Under the pieces are notes generated by a model. It was not told the origin of the DNA and ran no database searches. It saw nothing but the letters and a program-made list of their open reading frames with translations. Below, piece after piece: positions 8,730 to 17,708 of a DNA stretch of 28,811 nucleotides. Positions within the stretch are counted from its first letter, which is position 1. Each line of letters opens with the position of its first letter. Made by a program: the position numbers and the translations under genes. The stretch is from Deltaproteobacteria bacterium (GTDB taxonomy: Bacteria > Bdellovibrionota > Bdellovibrionia > JABDDW01), in contig JABDDW010000017.1 in the NCBI GenBank assembly GCA_013287405.1, positions 1-28,811 of the forward strand, written 5' to 3'.

Positions 8730-9421
8730 TTATTTTTGACTTTGACGGCACCCTGGTCGATACAGCTCTGGACATCACCGTTGCGGCCAACAGACTTATG
8801 TCCCACTATGGACTTCCCCCTTTAACATTCGACGAAGTTAGGACCCATATCGGTCATGGATTTACGCCGTTCATTCGAAAAATTGCCGATAAAGAAGCCA
8901 AAGAGAATAAAAATGAGACAAAACCCCCTGCTTTGGATTTATCCCAGGAAGTTTTTGATCTTTTTCAAAAATTTTATGATGAGAAACTTATGCCCCAAAC
9001 CACCTTTTACGAAGGGGCAGAAAAATTTCTTGTCGATTTTCAAAATCACCCGCACACAAAGATTGGAATTGTTTCAAACAAACCCGAGTATCAAGTTCGA
9101 ATCATATTAAAGGGCCTCAAAGTAGACGAGAGCCATCTCGTCCAAATTTATGGAGGTGACACCTTTGAGGTGAAAAAACCCCACCCTAAACCCCTGCAGC
9201 AAATGATGTCCTTAGCCAATGCTCGGCCAAAAGAAACAGTCATGATTGGAGATAGCCAAGCCGATATAGAGGCGGCTAAAGCGGCGGGGACCCATTTTAT
9301 CGCCGTCAGTTTTGGATATAACACCGTCGAAACCTTAAAGTCCTTTGGAGCAACAAATTTTATCTATCACTTTGATGAACTTGTGAAATCCCTTGAATCA
9401 TTGGGCGTGGCCCTCGCATGA
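8714..9421 (+). CDS. gph: HAD-superfamily phosphatase, phosphoglycolate phosphatase-like
   Basis: A 235-residue HAD hydrolase. Motif I is DFDGT (nucleophile Asp9, acid/base Asp11), motif II is IVSNK (Ser121), motif III is KKPHPKP (Lys154/155), and motif IV is MIGDSQADIEAA (Asp180, Asp184). The inserted helical cap between motifs I and II and the overall length fit the Gph/PpaX type, which dephosphorylates 2-phosphoglycolate or small phosphate esters. The exact substrate cannot be read from sequence. The start must be close to the DFDGT motif. The only suitable codon is TTG at 8714, inside the last codons of the preceding dehydrogenase gene, so translation is probably coupled to it. Confidence 0.85.
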   Translation: MAIKLIIFDFDGTLVDTALDITVAANRLMSHYGLPPLTFDEVRTHIGHGFTPFIRKIADKEAKENKNETKPPALDLSQEVFDLFQKFYDEKLMPQTTFYEGAEKFLVDFQNHPHTKIGIVSNKPEYQVRIILKGLKVDESHLVQIYGGDTFEVKKPHPKPLQQMMSLANARPKETVMIGDSQADIEAAKAAGTHFIAVSFGYNTVETLKSFGATNFIYHFDELVKSLESLGVALA

Positions 9422-9613
9422 CCGTACCCGGCTGGTACCGTCGTCTCACTATTACCCACAACTTTTAGCTAAAAGGGTTTTTGCCCTCTCGCTCCACGGC
9501 CGTCCTGGCCTCTAACTGGTATGAACTATTACCGTAAAGGACTATCTATCGGATGATTAATTTTCAATCCATTTGCAACTCCGCACCCTCCGTGGCGCCA
9601 GAGCCCTCGCCGA

Positions 9614-9722
9614 CCGGTACCGTCCTGGCCCCGGAGGGGGGCTCGGGGACAAAAACCTTTTCAGCCAAAATATTTGGACAATATCTTAGGGAGGACAAAC
9701 CCAATTTGCCTGAGGGTACAGG
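9614..9722 (+). repeat. 109-bp dispersed repeat, copy 1
   Basis: This block is found again at 16525-16633 in the same orientation, the same length and with 6 differences (my count), about 94% identity. It starts with CCGGTACCG, has a GC-rich segment CCCCGGAGGGG, then an AT-richer core (AAAACCTTTTCAGCC, TTTGGACAATAT) and ends GAGGGTACAGG. Copy 1 is upstream of the opp operon. An open frame crosses it in both copies, but four of six differences would change the amino acid, so coding is not supported. Confidence 0.85.
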
Positions 9723-9827
9723 CTCGGGCCCCAGGGAAGGGTTATGTAAGTCGTCACTTAATTCACCATTTCAATAGATTGCTTCCGCTGACCCGTTTTC
9801 ATCGCCCGCAGAGCACGGGAAGTGCGT

Positions 9828-9853
9828 CCTGCACCCGAGGGCAATTGGGTTTG
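9828..9853 (-). repeat. Inverted partial copy of the 109-bp repeat's 3' end
   Basis: Reading the minus strand gives CAAACCCAATTGCCC then CGGGTGCAGG. This matches the 3' end of the 109-bp repeat (9696-9722 and 16607-16633) with one missing T and a couple of changes. It matches copy 2 better than copy 1 at the GTGCAGG end. Together with 9696-9722 it forms inverted arms around a loop of about 105 bases. Confidence 0.7.
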
Positions 9854-10028
9854 GGCCGACCGAAAGAACTTAGTTTTAAAATGTGGGTAATAATGGAGCC
9901 CAAGGCGGGACGGGACAAGACGGTACCTGGTCGAGACGGTACCAGTCAGAATTTTTTGGCTCCATTTTTAGAGCCATAAAGGCCCCTTATTTTAGGATGC
10001 CACCATGCGGTAAGTTACTAACATTTCT

Positions 10029-10056
10029 TTGACATTTTCATTTCACACCCACTAAT
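10029..10056 (+). promoter_or_regulatory. Candidate sigma70-type promoter of the opp operon
   Basis: A perfect -35 hexamer TTGACA (10029-10034) is followed after 16 bases by ACTAAT (10051-10056), a 4/6 match to the -10 box. Transcription would begin near 10063, giving a leader of about 19 bases that contains the GGGGGGAG ribosome-binding site. This supports the ATG at 10082 as the oppA start. Prediction from sequence only. Confidence 0.5.
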
Positions 10057-10081
10057 GTTTATGGTGGGGGGAGACAGATTT

Positions 10082-11863
10082 ATGAGGAGATACTTTATTA
10101 GATTTTCAATTTTTTTTCTAACTGTCGTCACACTCGGCGGTTGTTCCAATAACAAGGGGGACTCCCGTTTTGATAACTACGTCCACGAAGCTATCGTCGC
10201 CAACGTCAAAGGTTTTGATCCCGTGGTTTCAGGGGAAGATCTTTACAGCGGTATCGTTATGGGACAGGTTTATGAGTCTCTCTTACAATACAACTACCTT
10301 GAACGCCCCACCCACGTTGAACCGAATCTCGCTGATGGGATGCCTCAGATCTCTAAGGACGGAACCCTCTACACTTTCAAAATAAAAAAAGGCGTCTACT
10401 TTAATGATGACCCTTGCTTCAAGGCCACAAGCGGAAAGGGCCGTGAGCTTGAGGCTCGTGATTTTATTTATTCGTGGAAGCGGTCAGCTGATCCTAAAAC
10501 ACACTCTGATACTTTCTGGATGTTCGATGGAAAAGTGAAAGGAATGACCGAATGGCGAGACGCAGCCTCAAAAACTGGTGTTACCGACTATTCCCTTCCC
10601 ATCGAAGGGCTTTCGGCCCCAGAGAAATATACTCTTCAAATCAAACTTAATAAGCCCACGCCTCTTTTTCTCTACTACATGACCATGACAGGTTCGGTAG
10701 CGCTACCCCATGAACTCGCTGAATTTTACGGACCCGAATTGCAAAATCACCCCGTAGGTACTGGCCCCTACAAATTTAGAAGTTGGACCCGAAACGCCGA
10801 AATTATCTTTGACCGCAATCCCCATTATCGGGAAGCCTATTACCCCTCGAAGGGAGAAGAATCCGATAAAGCCAATGGCCTTCTCAATGATGCGGGAAAG
10901 AGACTTCCCCTCAACGATGGCGTCGTTTTCACAGAAGTCGTGGAGACTCAACCTCGCTGGCTTAACTTTCGCAAGGGAGTGTATGACTGGATCGATATCC
11001 CCAAGGATAATTTCGATTCCATCGTGAAGAATGGGGAACTTGTCGACGAACTTAAAAATCAAGGTGTCGTCTTGACCAAGTGGATCGATCCGGACCTCAC
11101 TTTTGAGGGACTAAATATGGAAGATCCCGTCATCGGAAAGAACAAATATCTACGCCAGGCCATGAGTATGGCTGTCGATACATCTGAACTTATCGAAAAA
11201 TTCTATAATGGTCGCGCCATCGCTGCTCAGGGTCCAATACCACCAACCTTGATCGGCTATGATCCCAAAAGAATTGACCCTTATCGTCAATTCAATCTTG
11301 AGAAAGCTAAGGAGCTTTTGAAAAAGGCCGGATATCCGGGAGGAAAAGGTTTGCTGGAGCTTGTCTACGAAATAAATAGCGGCGGCGTCTACAGACAGAT
11401 GACCGAATTTTTTCAGCAAGAAATGGCCAAAATCGGAATTAAAATTAGAATTAATATGAACACGTGGCCAGAATTTCTTGAAAAGACCAAAGCTCGCAAG
11501 GCTCAAATATTTGGGCTAGCTTGGAGCGCTGACTACCCGGATGCTGAAAACTATCTTCAACTTTTTTACAGCAAGAATGCCTCCCCGGGGCCAAATAACT
11601 CAAATTATAATAACCCGGAGTTTGATAAACTCTACGAAAAAGCTTCGATCATGCTCGATAGCCCCGAAAGAAATAAATTATATCAAAAAATGGTGGATCT
11701 CGTTGTAGAAGACTGCCCCTATATTTTTGATGTCCACCGAAAACCCCACATCTTAACTCATGGATGGTTTAAAAATTACAAGAGAAACTTTATCATTCTG
11801 AATTACATCAAATATTATAGAATCGACGTTGCCGAAAAAGCTGCACTAAGGAGAAAACTCTAA
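10082..11863 (+). CDS. oppA: Oligopeptide ABC transporter, substrate-binding lipoprotein
   Basis: A 593-residue extracytoplasmic solute-binding protein of the SBP_bac_5 (OppA/DppA) family. The N-terminus has a basic start, a hydrophobic core and lipobox LGGC (Cys21). Family hallmarks visible include a VYESLL-type opening, the strand YTFKIKKGVYFNDD, HPVGTGPYKF, and the late YRQMTEFFQQEMAKIGI and FGLAWSADYPDAENYLQ segments. It binds peptides in the periplasm and delivers them to OppB/OppC. An upstream in-frame ATG at 10055 exists, but 10082 has GGGGGGAG about 9 bases before it and places the signal peptide correctly. First gene of a compact operon; oppB follows after 3 bases. Confidence 0.92.
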   Translation: MRRYFIRFSIFFLTVVTLGGCSNNKGDSRFDNYVHEAIVANVKGFDPVVSGEDLYSGIVMGQVYESLLQYNYLERPTHVEPNLADGMPQISKDGTLYTFKIKKGVYFNDDPCFKATSGKGRELEARDFIYSWKRSADPKTHSDTFWMFDGKVKGMTEWRDAASKTGVTDYSLPIEGLSAPEKYTLQIKLNKPTPLFLYYMTMTGSVALPHELAEFYGPELQNHPVGTGPYKFRSWTRNAEIIFDRNPHYREAYYPSKGEESDKANGLLNDAGKRLPLNDGVVFTEVVETQPRWLNFRKGVYDWIDIPKDNFDSIVKNGELVDELKNQGVVLTKWIDPDLTFEGLNMEDPVIGKNKYLRQAMSMAVDTSELIEKFYNGRAIAAQGPIPPTLIGYDPKRIDPYRQFNLEKAKELLKKAGYPGGKGLLELVYEINSGGVYRQMTEFFQQEMAKIGIKIRINMNTWPEFLEKTKARKAQIFGLAWSADYPDAENYLQLFYSKNASPGPNNSNYNNPEFDKLYEKASIMLDSPERNKLYQKMVDLVVEDCPYIFDVHRKPHILTHGWFKNYKRNFIILNYIKYYRIDVAEKAALRRKL

Positions 11864-11866
11864 GGA

Positions 11867-12802
11867 ATGCTAGCCTACGTAGTACGGCGAACTCTCTATG
11901 TTGTGCCCGTTGTTTTAGGGGTCACTCTCATCACTTTTATTTTGTTCAATATCGTCGGAGGCAATCCCGTTTACCAGAAATTGGGAAAGCACGGTTCCGC
12001 CTCCGAAATTAAAATTCTCACTCACGAGATGGGTTTGGATTTGCCTTTGACCCAGCAATATCTATTTTATCTTAAGCAATGTGTGACTTTCGATTTCGGC
12101 AGAAGCTGGTCAACCAATCAAGAGATTAGCTCCATGATAAAAGCAGGGATTGGTCCTAGCTTGAGCCTTGCCGTCCCTGCGTTTACGGCCTCAGTTCTCC
12201 TTTCAATATTTGTGGCGTTAGGTCTTGCCTTTTTTAGAAATTCGATAATTGATCGTCTTCTGGTTGTCACTTCGCTGGGTGGAATTAGTATCAGCCTTCT
12301 CGTCTATATTATTTTTTTTCAATACACCCTCAGTTATAAATTGGGAGTGTTTCCCATTTCCGGATACGACACCAGTTGGTCGGGACGATGGGAGTATTTA
12401 ATTTTGCCAGGGATAATTTGGGTTATAACAAGTCTCGGTAACGAAGTATTACTCTACAGGACGATAATCCTCGATGAAATCTTCCAAGACTACGTCAGAA
12501 CGGCAAGAGCCAAGGGTCTTTCGGAGAAAGTCGTGCTCTTTAAACATGTTTTAAAGAACGCCATGATTCCCATAATTACGAACGTTGTCCTAGAAATCCC
12601 TTTTCTTTATACCGGCTCACTTCTCTTAGAAAATTTTTTCGGTATTCCCGGTCTTGGTGGAATGACGGTGCAAGCTCTAGCTAACTCGGACTTCCCCGTG
12701 ATAAAAACCATGACTTATGTCGGCAGTCTCCTTTACGTGCTATTTAACCTTCTTTCGGATCTCTCCTATGCCCTGGTGGACCCAAGAATTGAGCTCGATT
12801 AA
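11867..12802 (+). CDS. oppB: Oligopeptide ABC transporter permease (OppB type)
   Basis: A 311-residue inner-membrane permease with about six hydrophobic spans. It opens with MLAYVVRRTLYVVPVVLGVT, the standard OppB/DppB first helix. The cytoplasmic EAA loop that contacts the ATPases is YVRTARAKGLSEKVVLFKH (about residues 205-225). The C-terminus DLSYALVDPRIEL is also typical. It starts three bases after the oppA stop, with AAGGAG a little upstream. Its stop overlaps the ATG of oppC (taATG), so the two permeases are probably made in equal amounts. Confidence 0.95.
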   Translation: MLAYVVRRTLYVVPVVLGVTLITFILFNIVGGNPVYQKLGKHGSASEIKILTHEMGLDLPLTQQYLFYLKQCVTFDFGRSWSTNQEISSMIKAGIGPSLSLAVPAFTASVLLSIFVALGLAFFRNSIIDRLLVVTSLGGISISLLVYIIFFQYTLSYKLGVFPISGYDTSWSGRWEYLILPGIIWVITSLGNEVLLYRTIILDEIFQDYVRTARAKGLSEKVVLFKHVLKNAMIPIITNVVLEIPFLYTGSLLLENFFGIPGLGGMTVQALANSDFPVIKTMTYVGSLLYVLFNLLSDLSYALVDPRIELD

Positions 12803-13665
12803 TGGAAAAACCTTCGATTGGATTATGGGAAGAAGCGGCTCAGCGATTTTTCAAAAACAAATTAGCCGTAGTGTGCCTCATCATTATTGGTTTTTATTCT
12901 CTTTTGGCCTTGCTGGCCTGGTTCGGTCTCATAGCCAGCGATTACTCCGTTACAACCCCAGAAAGTTATGCTGCCCCCTCTAAAGCGCATATTTTCGGGA
13001 CAGATATTTTTGGACGTGATGTCTTAATGCGCACCGTTCAAGGCGTACGCATCGCCATTTCTATAGGTCTTGTCACCTCACTCATCGCCATTCCCATTGG
13101 AGTTTTCTTAGGGGCCCTGGCTGGCTATTTTGGCGGGAGAGTAGATGAACTCATTGTTTGGTTTTACACCACCATGGACAGCATTCCTGACTTACTCAAG
13201 ATAATCTCCCTCACCTTTGTTCTGGGGAGGGGTTTGATGAGCGTTTATATCTCTATAGGTTTCACTACCTGGGTCAATTTGTGCCGACTTGTTCGAGGAG
13301 AATTCCTCAAACATAAGTCCAGAGATTACGTCCACGCGGCAAGTGCTCTTGGAGCCAGCCATCTCCGTAAAATGTTCATTCATATCTTACCCAATGTATT
13401 CCATATTATTTTAATTAACTTTAGCTCTCGATTTATATTGGGAATAAAAACAGAAGTGGTCTTAAGTTATCTAGGGCTTGGAGTCGAACCGGGGCAACCC
13501 AGTTGGGGCATCATGATTGACGACGCAAAACTTGAGTTACCCCGTGGCGTTTGGTGGCAACTTGCTGCGGCTACATTTGCAATGTTTTTTCTGGTCCTGG
13601 CTTTTTACATTTTAACAGATGCTCTACGAGAGGCTCTGGATCCGAAATTAAGGAACAAGACGTGA
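12802..13665 (+). CDS. oppC: Oligopeptide ABC transporter permease (OppC type)
   Basis: A 287-residue permease that pairs with OppB. The N-terminal cytoplasmic stretch and first helix (RFFKNKLAVVCLIIIGFYSL) and the periplasmic HIFGTDIFGRDVLMR motif (about residues 65-79) are diagnostic of OppC/DppC. The EAA loop reads YVHAASALGASHLRKMFIH. The GVEPGQPSWGIMI segment near the C-terminus is also conserved. It overlaps oppB by one base, and its TGA overlaps the GTG of the next gene. In most opp operons the ATPase gene follows directly; here another gene is interposed. Confidence 0.95.
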   Translation: MEKPSIGLWEEAAQRFFKNKLAVVCLIIIGFYSLLALLAWFGLIASDYSVTTPESYAAPSKAHIFGTDIFGRDVLMRTVQGVRIAISIGLVTSLIAIPIGVFLGALAGYFGGRVDELIVWFYTTMDSIPDLLKIISLTFVLGRGLMSVYISIGFTTWVNLCRLVRGEFLKHKSRDYVHAASALGASHLRKMFIHILPNVFHIILINFSSRFILGIKTEVVLSYLGLGVEPGQPSWGIMIDDAKLELPRGVWWQLAAATFAMFFLVLAFYILTDALREALDPKLRNKT

Positions 13666-14537
13666 TTGACGAGCGAGCTAAAGCTCTAGGAGAAGCCCTC
13701 GTCAAAGCCGGAATCCTTAAAGAGGAACAGCTTAGAAGTGCTATCTCAAAAGCCTCGCAAGGGAGAGCCCCTACCCTGATCATAGGCCTTCTTGAACTTG
13801 AATATCTAACCTTCAAAGTTTTCGAAAAATTTGTTTTTACTAATCTGGGAATTAAGTCGGCCATTGTGTCAGGACATGATCTTAACCCGACCCTTTTAGC
13901 TCGAATCGGGGCCACAACCATTAATTCAAAAATGGTTTTTCCAATTTCGACAAGGCAAGAGAACGATAAAAAGCTCCTCGCACTTGGAATGGTAGATCCC
14001 ACCGACGACGCCACAATCCATAAAATTGAAGGCATGACGGGTTGGAAAATCATTCCCATTCTCATCTCTCTTCCGGATTTTAAAGAAGCTCTCCAAAAAA
14101 ACCAGAAAAAATTCCCGGGCGTTCACGAAATAAACTTGAAGCCAGAGGCCGGCCCCTTTGAATTACAGGTTACGCAGTATTCAGAGAAAGAAATAGCAAG
14201 CCATCTCGCGCATAAAAGTGGCCACAACAAAGCGGCCGCACAGGATATGTTAGGGGAAGCCAACCGAAAATTCAGGGAGGAAATTCTGGCCAAACTTGAT
14301 TTGGAGCCTACGGAACTCTCCCTTCTTTCTGCGTCCACTTATAACAGAGAGGGAGTTATCCCCGATATTCAGCGTTTGAGCACGCAAACATTACAGAAAA
14401 TCTTTAATCAATCTAGTGATAAAATAAAGTTGGAGGCTCTGATAAACCTTATGCTGAGCAAAGGGCTTATAAGTAAAAATGACATCTTGGTTTTCACGGC
14501 CGTTAGCGTAGCTTTCAGTGGGACAGACAGAAAGTGA
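13662..14537 (+). CDS. Stand-alone MshEN (GspE N-terminal)-like domain protein inside the opp operon
   Basis: A 291-residue soluble protein. I chose the GTG at 13662 because it overlaps the oppC stop (gtga) and yields [20 protein letters not shown]. Upstream extension would run through the oppC C-terminus in another frame. Residues 8-150 follow the pattern of the MshEN/T2SSE_N domain, found at the N-terminus of type II secretion and type IV pilus ATPases and as a c-di-GMP-binding module: [16 protein letters not shown], then a second helical unit, then [23 protein letters not shown] and a final strand-helix. No Walker motifs follow, so there is no ATPase domain. Residues 150-291 are helical and unrecognised. 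Its stop overlaps the GTG of oppD. A regulatory role in peptide uptake is an inference from position. Confidence 0.7.
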   Translation: MIDERAKALGEALVKAGILKEEQLRSAISKASQGRAPTLIIGLLELEYLTFKVFEKFVFTNLGIKSAIVSGHDLNPTLLARIGATTINSKMVFPISTRQENDKKLLALGMVDPTDDATIHKIEGMTGWKIIPILISLPDFKEALQKNQKKFPGVHEINLKPEAGPFELQVTQYSEKEIASHLAHKSGHNKAAAQDMLGEANRKFREEILAKLDLEPTELSLLSASTYNREGVIPDIQRLSTQTLQKIFNQSSDKIKLEALINLMLSKGLISKNDILVFTAVSVAFSGTDRK

Positions 14538-15514
14538 ATTCAATAATCGAGGTAAAGAACCTAAGGACCAGCTTCAAAACAGATGCAGGGCTCTTTTACG
14601 CCGTTGATGACGTCAGCTTTGACGTTGAGGCCGGCGAAACTTTAGGAATAGTAGGAGAGTCGGGTTGCGGAAAATCAGTCACCTCTCTATCAATAATGGG
14701 GCTTGTTCCCAACCCTCCCGGAAAGATCGAGTCTGGTGAAATTCTCTTTAAAGGAAAGAACCTGCTCACCCTGTCTCGTGAAGAAATGCAAGCCATCAGG
14801 GGAAATCAAATTGGAATGATTTTTCAAGAGCCCATGACCTCATTGAACCCGGTTTTCACCGTGGGAAACCAGATCGCTGAGTCTATTTCTATTCATAATA
14901 AGAAGCTGAGCCGAAAAGAATTGCGTGAAAAAACTTTGACCATGCTTAAACTGGTAGGGATTTCAAGTCCCTCCACCCGAATTGACGATTATCCCCATCA
15001 ACTCTCAGGGGGAATGCGACAAAGAATTATGATTGCCATGGCCTTAAGTTGCAATCCTAAGATTCTTATAGCCGATGAGCCAACAACAGCTCTCGATGTG
15101 ACTATTCAAGCACAAATTCTTGACCTCATAAAAAAACTTCAGAAAGAATTCCAGACGGCCCTCATATTGATCACTCATGATTTGGGTGTGGTCGCCGAAA
15201 CTTGTGACAAGGTCGTCGTCATGTACGCTGGACGAATCATTGAACAGGGGCTAGTCGAAGAGATCTTCAATCATCCCAAACACCCTTATACCAAGGGACT
15301 ATTAAACTCCGTTCCACATTTTGAATCAGGAGCGCGTCGCAAGCGATTAGAAACCATTCCTGGCATTGTTCCAAGCCTCTCTCAACTCCCTGAAGGGTGT
15401 CGCTTTCAAGCGCGCTGTCGTTACGTCACCGACCAATGTCGAAAAATAGACCCACCCTTAGAGACTATAGACAAGGGCCATAAGGCCGCTTGCTATCATC
15501 CTATACCTGGCTAG
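14534..15514 (+). CDS. oppD: Oligopeptide ABC transporter ATPase (OppD type)
   Basis: A 326-residue ABC ATPase. Walker A is GESGCGKS (41-48), the Q-loop is [12 protein letters not shown], the signature is LSGGMRQR, Walker B is [12 protein letters not shown] and the switch histidine is in LITHDLG. The C-terminal cysteine-bearing segment [15 protein letters not shown] is the oligopeptide-transporter extension, which in some DppD/OppD proteins binds an Fe-S cluster. It energises the OppBC channel with OppF. The start is GTG, overlapping the TGA of the preceding gene. Confidence 0.95.
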   Translation: MNSIIEVKNLRTSFKTDAGLFYAVDDVSFDVEAGETLGIVGESGCGKSVTSLSIMGLVPNPPGKIESGEILFKGKNLLTLSREEMQAIRGNQIGMIFQEPMTSLNPVFTVGNQIAESISIHNKKLSRKELREKTLTMLKLVGISSPSTRIDDYPHQLSGGMRQRIMIAMALSCNPKILIADEPTTALDVTIQAQILDLIKKLQKEFQTALILITHDLGVVAETCDKVVVMYAGRIIEQGLVEEIFNHPKHPYTKGLLNSVPHFESGARRKRLETIPGIVPSLSQLPEGCRFQARCRYVTDQCRKIDPPLETIDKGHKAACYHPIPG

Positions 15515-15528
15515 AGAAAAGAGAATTG

Positions 15529-16512
15529 ATGGGCGATACACTTGTAGAAGTTAAAAATCTTAAGAAAGAATTTCCGGTTAAAGGAGGGATCTTCTCTCGC
15601 CAAATCGCAAGCGTCAAAGCCGTAAACGATGTGACCCTTAAGATAAAAAAAGGGGACACCCTAGGTTTAGTTGGAGAATCCGGCTGTGGCAAATCAACAC
15701 TTGGTCGATGCATTATCAGGCTTTTGGAACCAACCTCGGGTTCCATTCATTTTGAAGAAAAAGATATCACCTCACTTAAAGGCGGAGCTCTTAGAAATCT
15801 GAGACGCAGAATGCAGATCATTTTTCAGGACCCCTATTCAAGCCTTAATCCCCGGATGAATGTGGGAAGCATTATTGGAGAACCCCTTCATATTCATAAA
15901 ATCGGAACCAATAAAAAAGAACGGGCCGATCGTGTTAAAGAGTTACTTGAGTTGGTAGGTCTAAGGGCTGAGGCCTTTGATAAATACCCCCATGAATTTT
16001 CTGGGGGACAGAGACAGCGTATTGGAATTGCCCGCGCCTTGGCCGTCAACCCCGATTTTCTTGTCTGCGACGAGCCCGTATCGGCCCTTGATGTCTCAAT
16101 TCAAGCACAAGTCATTAATCTGCTCATGGATTTGCAACAAAAGTTGGGCCTTACCTATCTCTTTATTGCCCACGACCTAAAAGTCGTAGAACATATCAGT
16201 ACCCGCGTTGCCGTAATGTATCTTGGTCGGATCGTTGAAACATCTTCTTCCGAAGATATTTACAAAAATCCCCAGCACCCTTATACCCAAGCCCTTCTTT
16301 CGGCCATCCCAATTCCCAAGATTGGAGCAAGAAAAAATAGGATTATTCTCCAAGGAGACGTTCCAAGTCCCGTTCACCCACCCACCGGATGCCATTTCAA
16401 TCCCAGATGTCCCATCGCGGAAGAAAAATGCAAAAAACAAGACCCTTCTCTAAAGAGCACAACCAACGATCACTGCACCCGGTGTTTGAAAGTGGCGCCT
16501 TTAGATATCTAA
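15529..16512 (+). CDS. oppF: Oligopeptide ABC transporter ATPase (OppF type)
   Basis: A 327-residue ABC ATPase, partner of OppD. It has GESGCGKST (Walker A), [14 protein letters not shown] (Q-loop), [15 protein letters not shown] (signature), [12 protein letters not shown] (Walker B) and FIAHDL. The C-terminal [15 protein letters not shown] is the oligopeptide-transporter extension. I chose the ATG at 15529, giving [15 protein letters not shown], 14 bases after the oppD stop. A longer frame from a TTG at 15490 inside oppD is less likely. It is the last gene of the operon; copy 2 of the 109-bp repeat begins 12 bases after its stop. Confidence 0.94.
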   Translation: MGDTLVEVKNLKKEFPVKGGIFSRQIASVKAVNDVTLKIKKGDTLGLVGESGCGKSTLGRCIIRLLEPTSGSIHFEEKDITSLKGGALRNLRRRMQIIFQDPYSSLNPRMNVGSIIGEPLHIHKIGTNKKERADRVKELLELVGLRAEAFDKYPHEFSGGQRQRIGIARALAVNPDFLVCDEPVSALDVSIQAQVINLLMDLQQKLGLTYLFIAHDLKVVEHISTRVAVMYLGRIVETSSSEDIYKNPQHPYTQALLSAIPIPKIGARKNRIILQGDVPSPVHPPTGCHFNPRCPIAEEKCKKQDPSLKSTTNDHCTRCLKVAPLDI

Positions 16513-16524
16513 GATACCGGGCGG

Positions 16525-16633
16525 CCGGTACCGCCTTGGCCCCGAAGGGGGGCTCGGGGACAAAAACCTTTTCAGCCAAAATTTTTGGACAATATTTTAG
16601 GGAGGACAAACCCAATTTGCCTGAGGGTGCAGG
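16525..16633 (+). repeat. 109-bp dispersed repeat, copy 2
   Basis: Second copy of the block at 9614-9722, same orientation and length, 6 mismatches. It begins almost immediately after oppF, so the two copies bracket the opp operon and its promoter. The following bases contain GGTAATAG (the complement of the CTATTACC motif of the upstream cluster) and a weak hairpin AAGG...CCCC-GGAA-GGGG...CCTTTT (16641-16669) that might end opp transcription. Confidence 0.85.
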
Positions 16634-16739
16634 TAATAGTAAGGCTTTGCCCCGGAAGGGGGACCTTTTCGGATAGCAATGCGTTTAGAATAGGGACAAC
16701 GCTTTTTTTACCATTGCTGCTTTTCCGTCCAAAGCAGAG

Positions 16740-17345
16740 TCATTTGCCGGTGATATCCACGTGAGGAGTAACGGCTATCACTTGTCTATAAGGTGTCATG
16801 TCAGTCTGATATCTGTGGTATGCTTCTGGTCCCATAATATTTTGTAAAGCAGACTCGTATTCTGCCTGGGCTTGATCTATTACTTCAGGCGGTTGACCCC
16901 TTTCTTGTGCCTGCTGAATGGCTTCTCTCATAGAGTCGTCGGCTTGCTGAATCGAAGCCATTTGCTCTTGATTCAAAGTTAAACTTTCTAATATGGCCTG
17001 TTCTGCTTGAAAATACACTTCGATGGCCTGCCTCGCATCTTTGGGGGTGTTGGCAGGAACTCTACCCTGAGGGTTTTCTTTGTAAGTTGAGTCAATCAAT
17101 TCGCCAGCAGGTTTTGGGATCCTATCTGTTTTTATTTTTTCCACAATGGGCGATGATGCAATGTTTTTTTTGGTTGAAGCTGTTTTAACAGTCTTGGCCT
17201 CCTGCAACATTATACTAGAGCCAGATGTTTCTTTCTTTGAAGTAGTAGAAAGACCTCCATCAATATTGTCAGACTTCTTAGAGCGAAGGATATCTGATGC
17301 CACAGCCAACACTACTACCGTTAAAAAGAGGATCCATTTTTTCAT
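16740..17345 (-). CDS. Small exported or membrane-anchored helical protein
   Basis: A 201-residue product starting MKKWILFLTVVVLAVASDIL, a signal peptide or N-terminal anchor without a lipobox cysteine. Residues 25-90 are Ser/Thr/Lys-rich and low in complexity. Residues 90-180 form a Gln/Glu/Ala-rich helical domain (for example QAIEVYFQAEQAILESLTLN and AIQQAQERGQPPEVIDQAQ) that could be a helical hairpin. It contains no cysteines. I do not recognise the family. It is monocistronic as far as the window shows, and stands between the opp operon and the cysteine-rich peptide gene, transcribed away from the latter. Confidence 0.7.
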   Translation of the reverse strand: MKKWILFLTVVVLAVASDILRSKKSDNIDGGLSTTSKKETSGSSIMLQEAKTVKTASTKKNIASSPIVEKIKTDRIPKPAGELIDSTYKENPQGRVPANTPKDARQAIEVYFQAEQAILESLTLNQEQMASIQQADDSMREAIQQAQERGQPPEVIDQAQAEYESALQNIMGPEAYHRYQTDMTPYRQVIAVTPHVDITGK

Positions 17346-17708
17346 ATCATTATTATCGGCCTAATAAGGAAAAAGTGAATGTTTAGGATGATCCTTAAGG
17401 ATGTGAACCTTCATACGAAAGATAAAGCAAAGTCTCAGTGCAACCCATTGATTATATTTTGTTTTTTTACCGTCTATAAATATTTTTCTGACCTAGAGTT
17501 TGACTATTTAGTAAAAGCTTTTCTTTTTCAAGTAGTTAAAGGGTTTCGAATTTGGATTGACCACCCATGTGTAAAAAACTTGTACACTGATTCTGTGTCA
17601 TTTATATAGACAAAGAAAGAGTAACTACCTGAAACCAGAGATATTCCTCATTAACGGCACGCTAATCGCAGAACTGACTCCCAAGACAATCAATTTATTG
17701 GGGGAAAA
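17346..17708. other. 363-bp gene-free divergent intergenic region
   Basis: No convincing gene is present. A 76-codon frame at 17379-17609 lacks a ribosome-binding site and looks random. The region separates two divergently transcribed exported-protein genes, so it must contain both promoters. A weak candidate for the rightward gene is TTGTAC (17580-17585), 17 bases, TATATA (17603-17608). The segment is AT-rich compared with its surroundings. Confidence 0.4.

Larger units (their letters stand above)
9421..9960. repeat. Non-coding palindromic repeat cluster between phosphatase and opp operon
   Basis: This gene-free stretch of about 600 bases is densely structured. It has several GGTACC cores (9434, 9616, 9923, 9938). 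A perfect 14-base palindrome CTTTTAGCTAAAAG lies at 9462-9475, followed by GGTTTTTG. The motif CTATTACC occurs at 9449 and 9526, with its near complement GGGTAATAATGG at 9885. CCGTCCTGGCC is repeated at 9500 and 9620. TGGTACCGTC and TATTACCCACA on the left recur in inverted form on the right, making an imperfect inverted repeat over the whole block. A small hairpin GGCTC/GAGCC is at 9958-9975. Open frames here are not convincing. It most resembles a composite of REP/BIME- or MITE-like repeats; function unknown. Confidence 0.6.

Noticed and set aside
9553..9979. Two open frames across the repeat cluster, one sharing a peptide (GTKTFSAKIFGQY) with a frame at 16389-16676
   Set aside because: The shared peptide is explained by the DNA repeat; differences do not favour synonymous changes, there is no ribosome-binding site, and one frame overlaps oppF antiparallel in reading phase.
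13571..14065. 164-codon antisense frame across the oppC/MshEN junction
   Set aside because: It lies opposite two well-supported genes, has Ser/Arg-rich shadow composition and no start signal.
17379..17609. 76-codon frame in the divergent intergenic region
   Set aside because: No ribosome-binding site, AT-driven random composition, and it occupies the expected promoter region of two genes.
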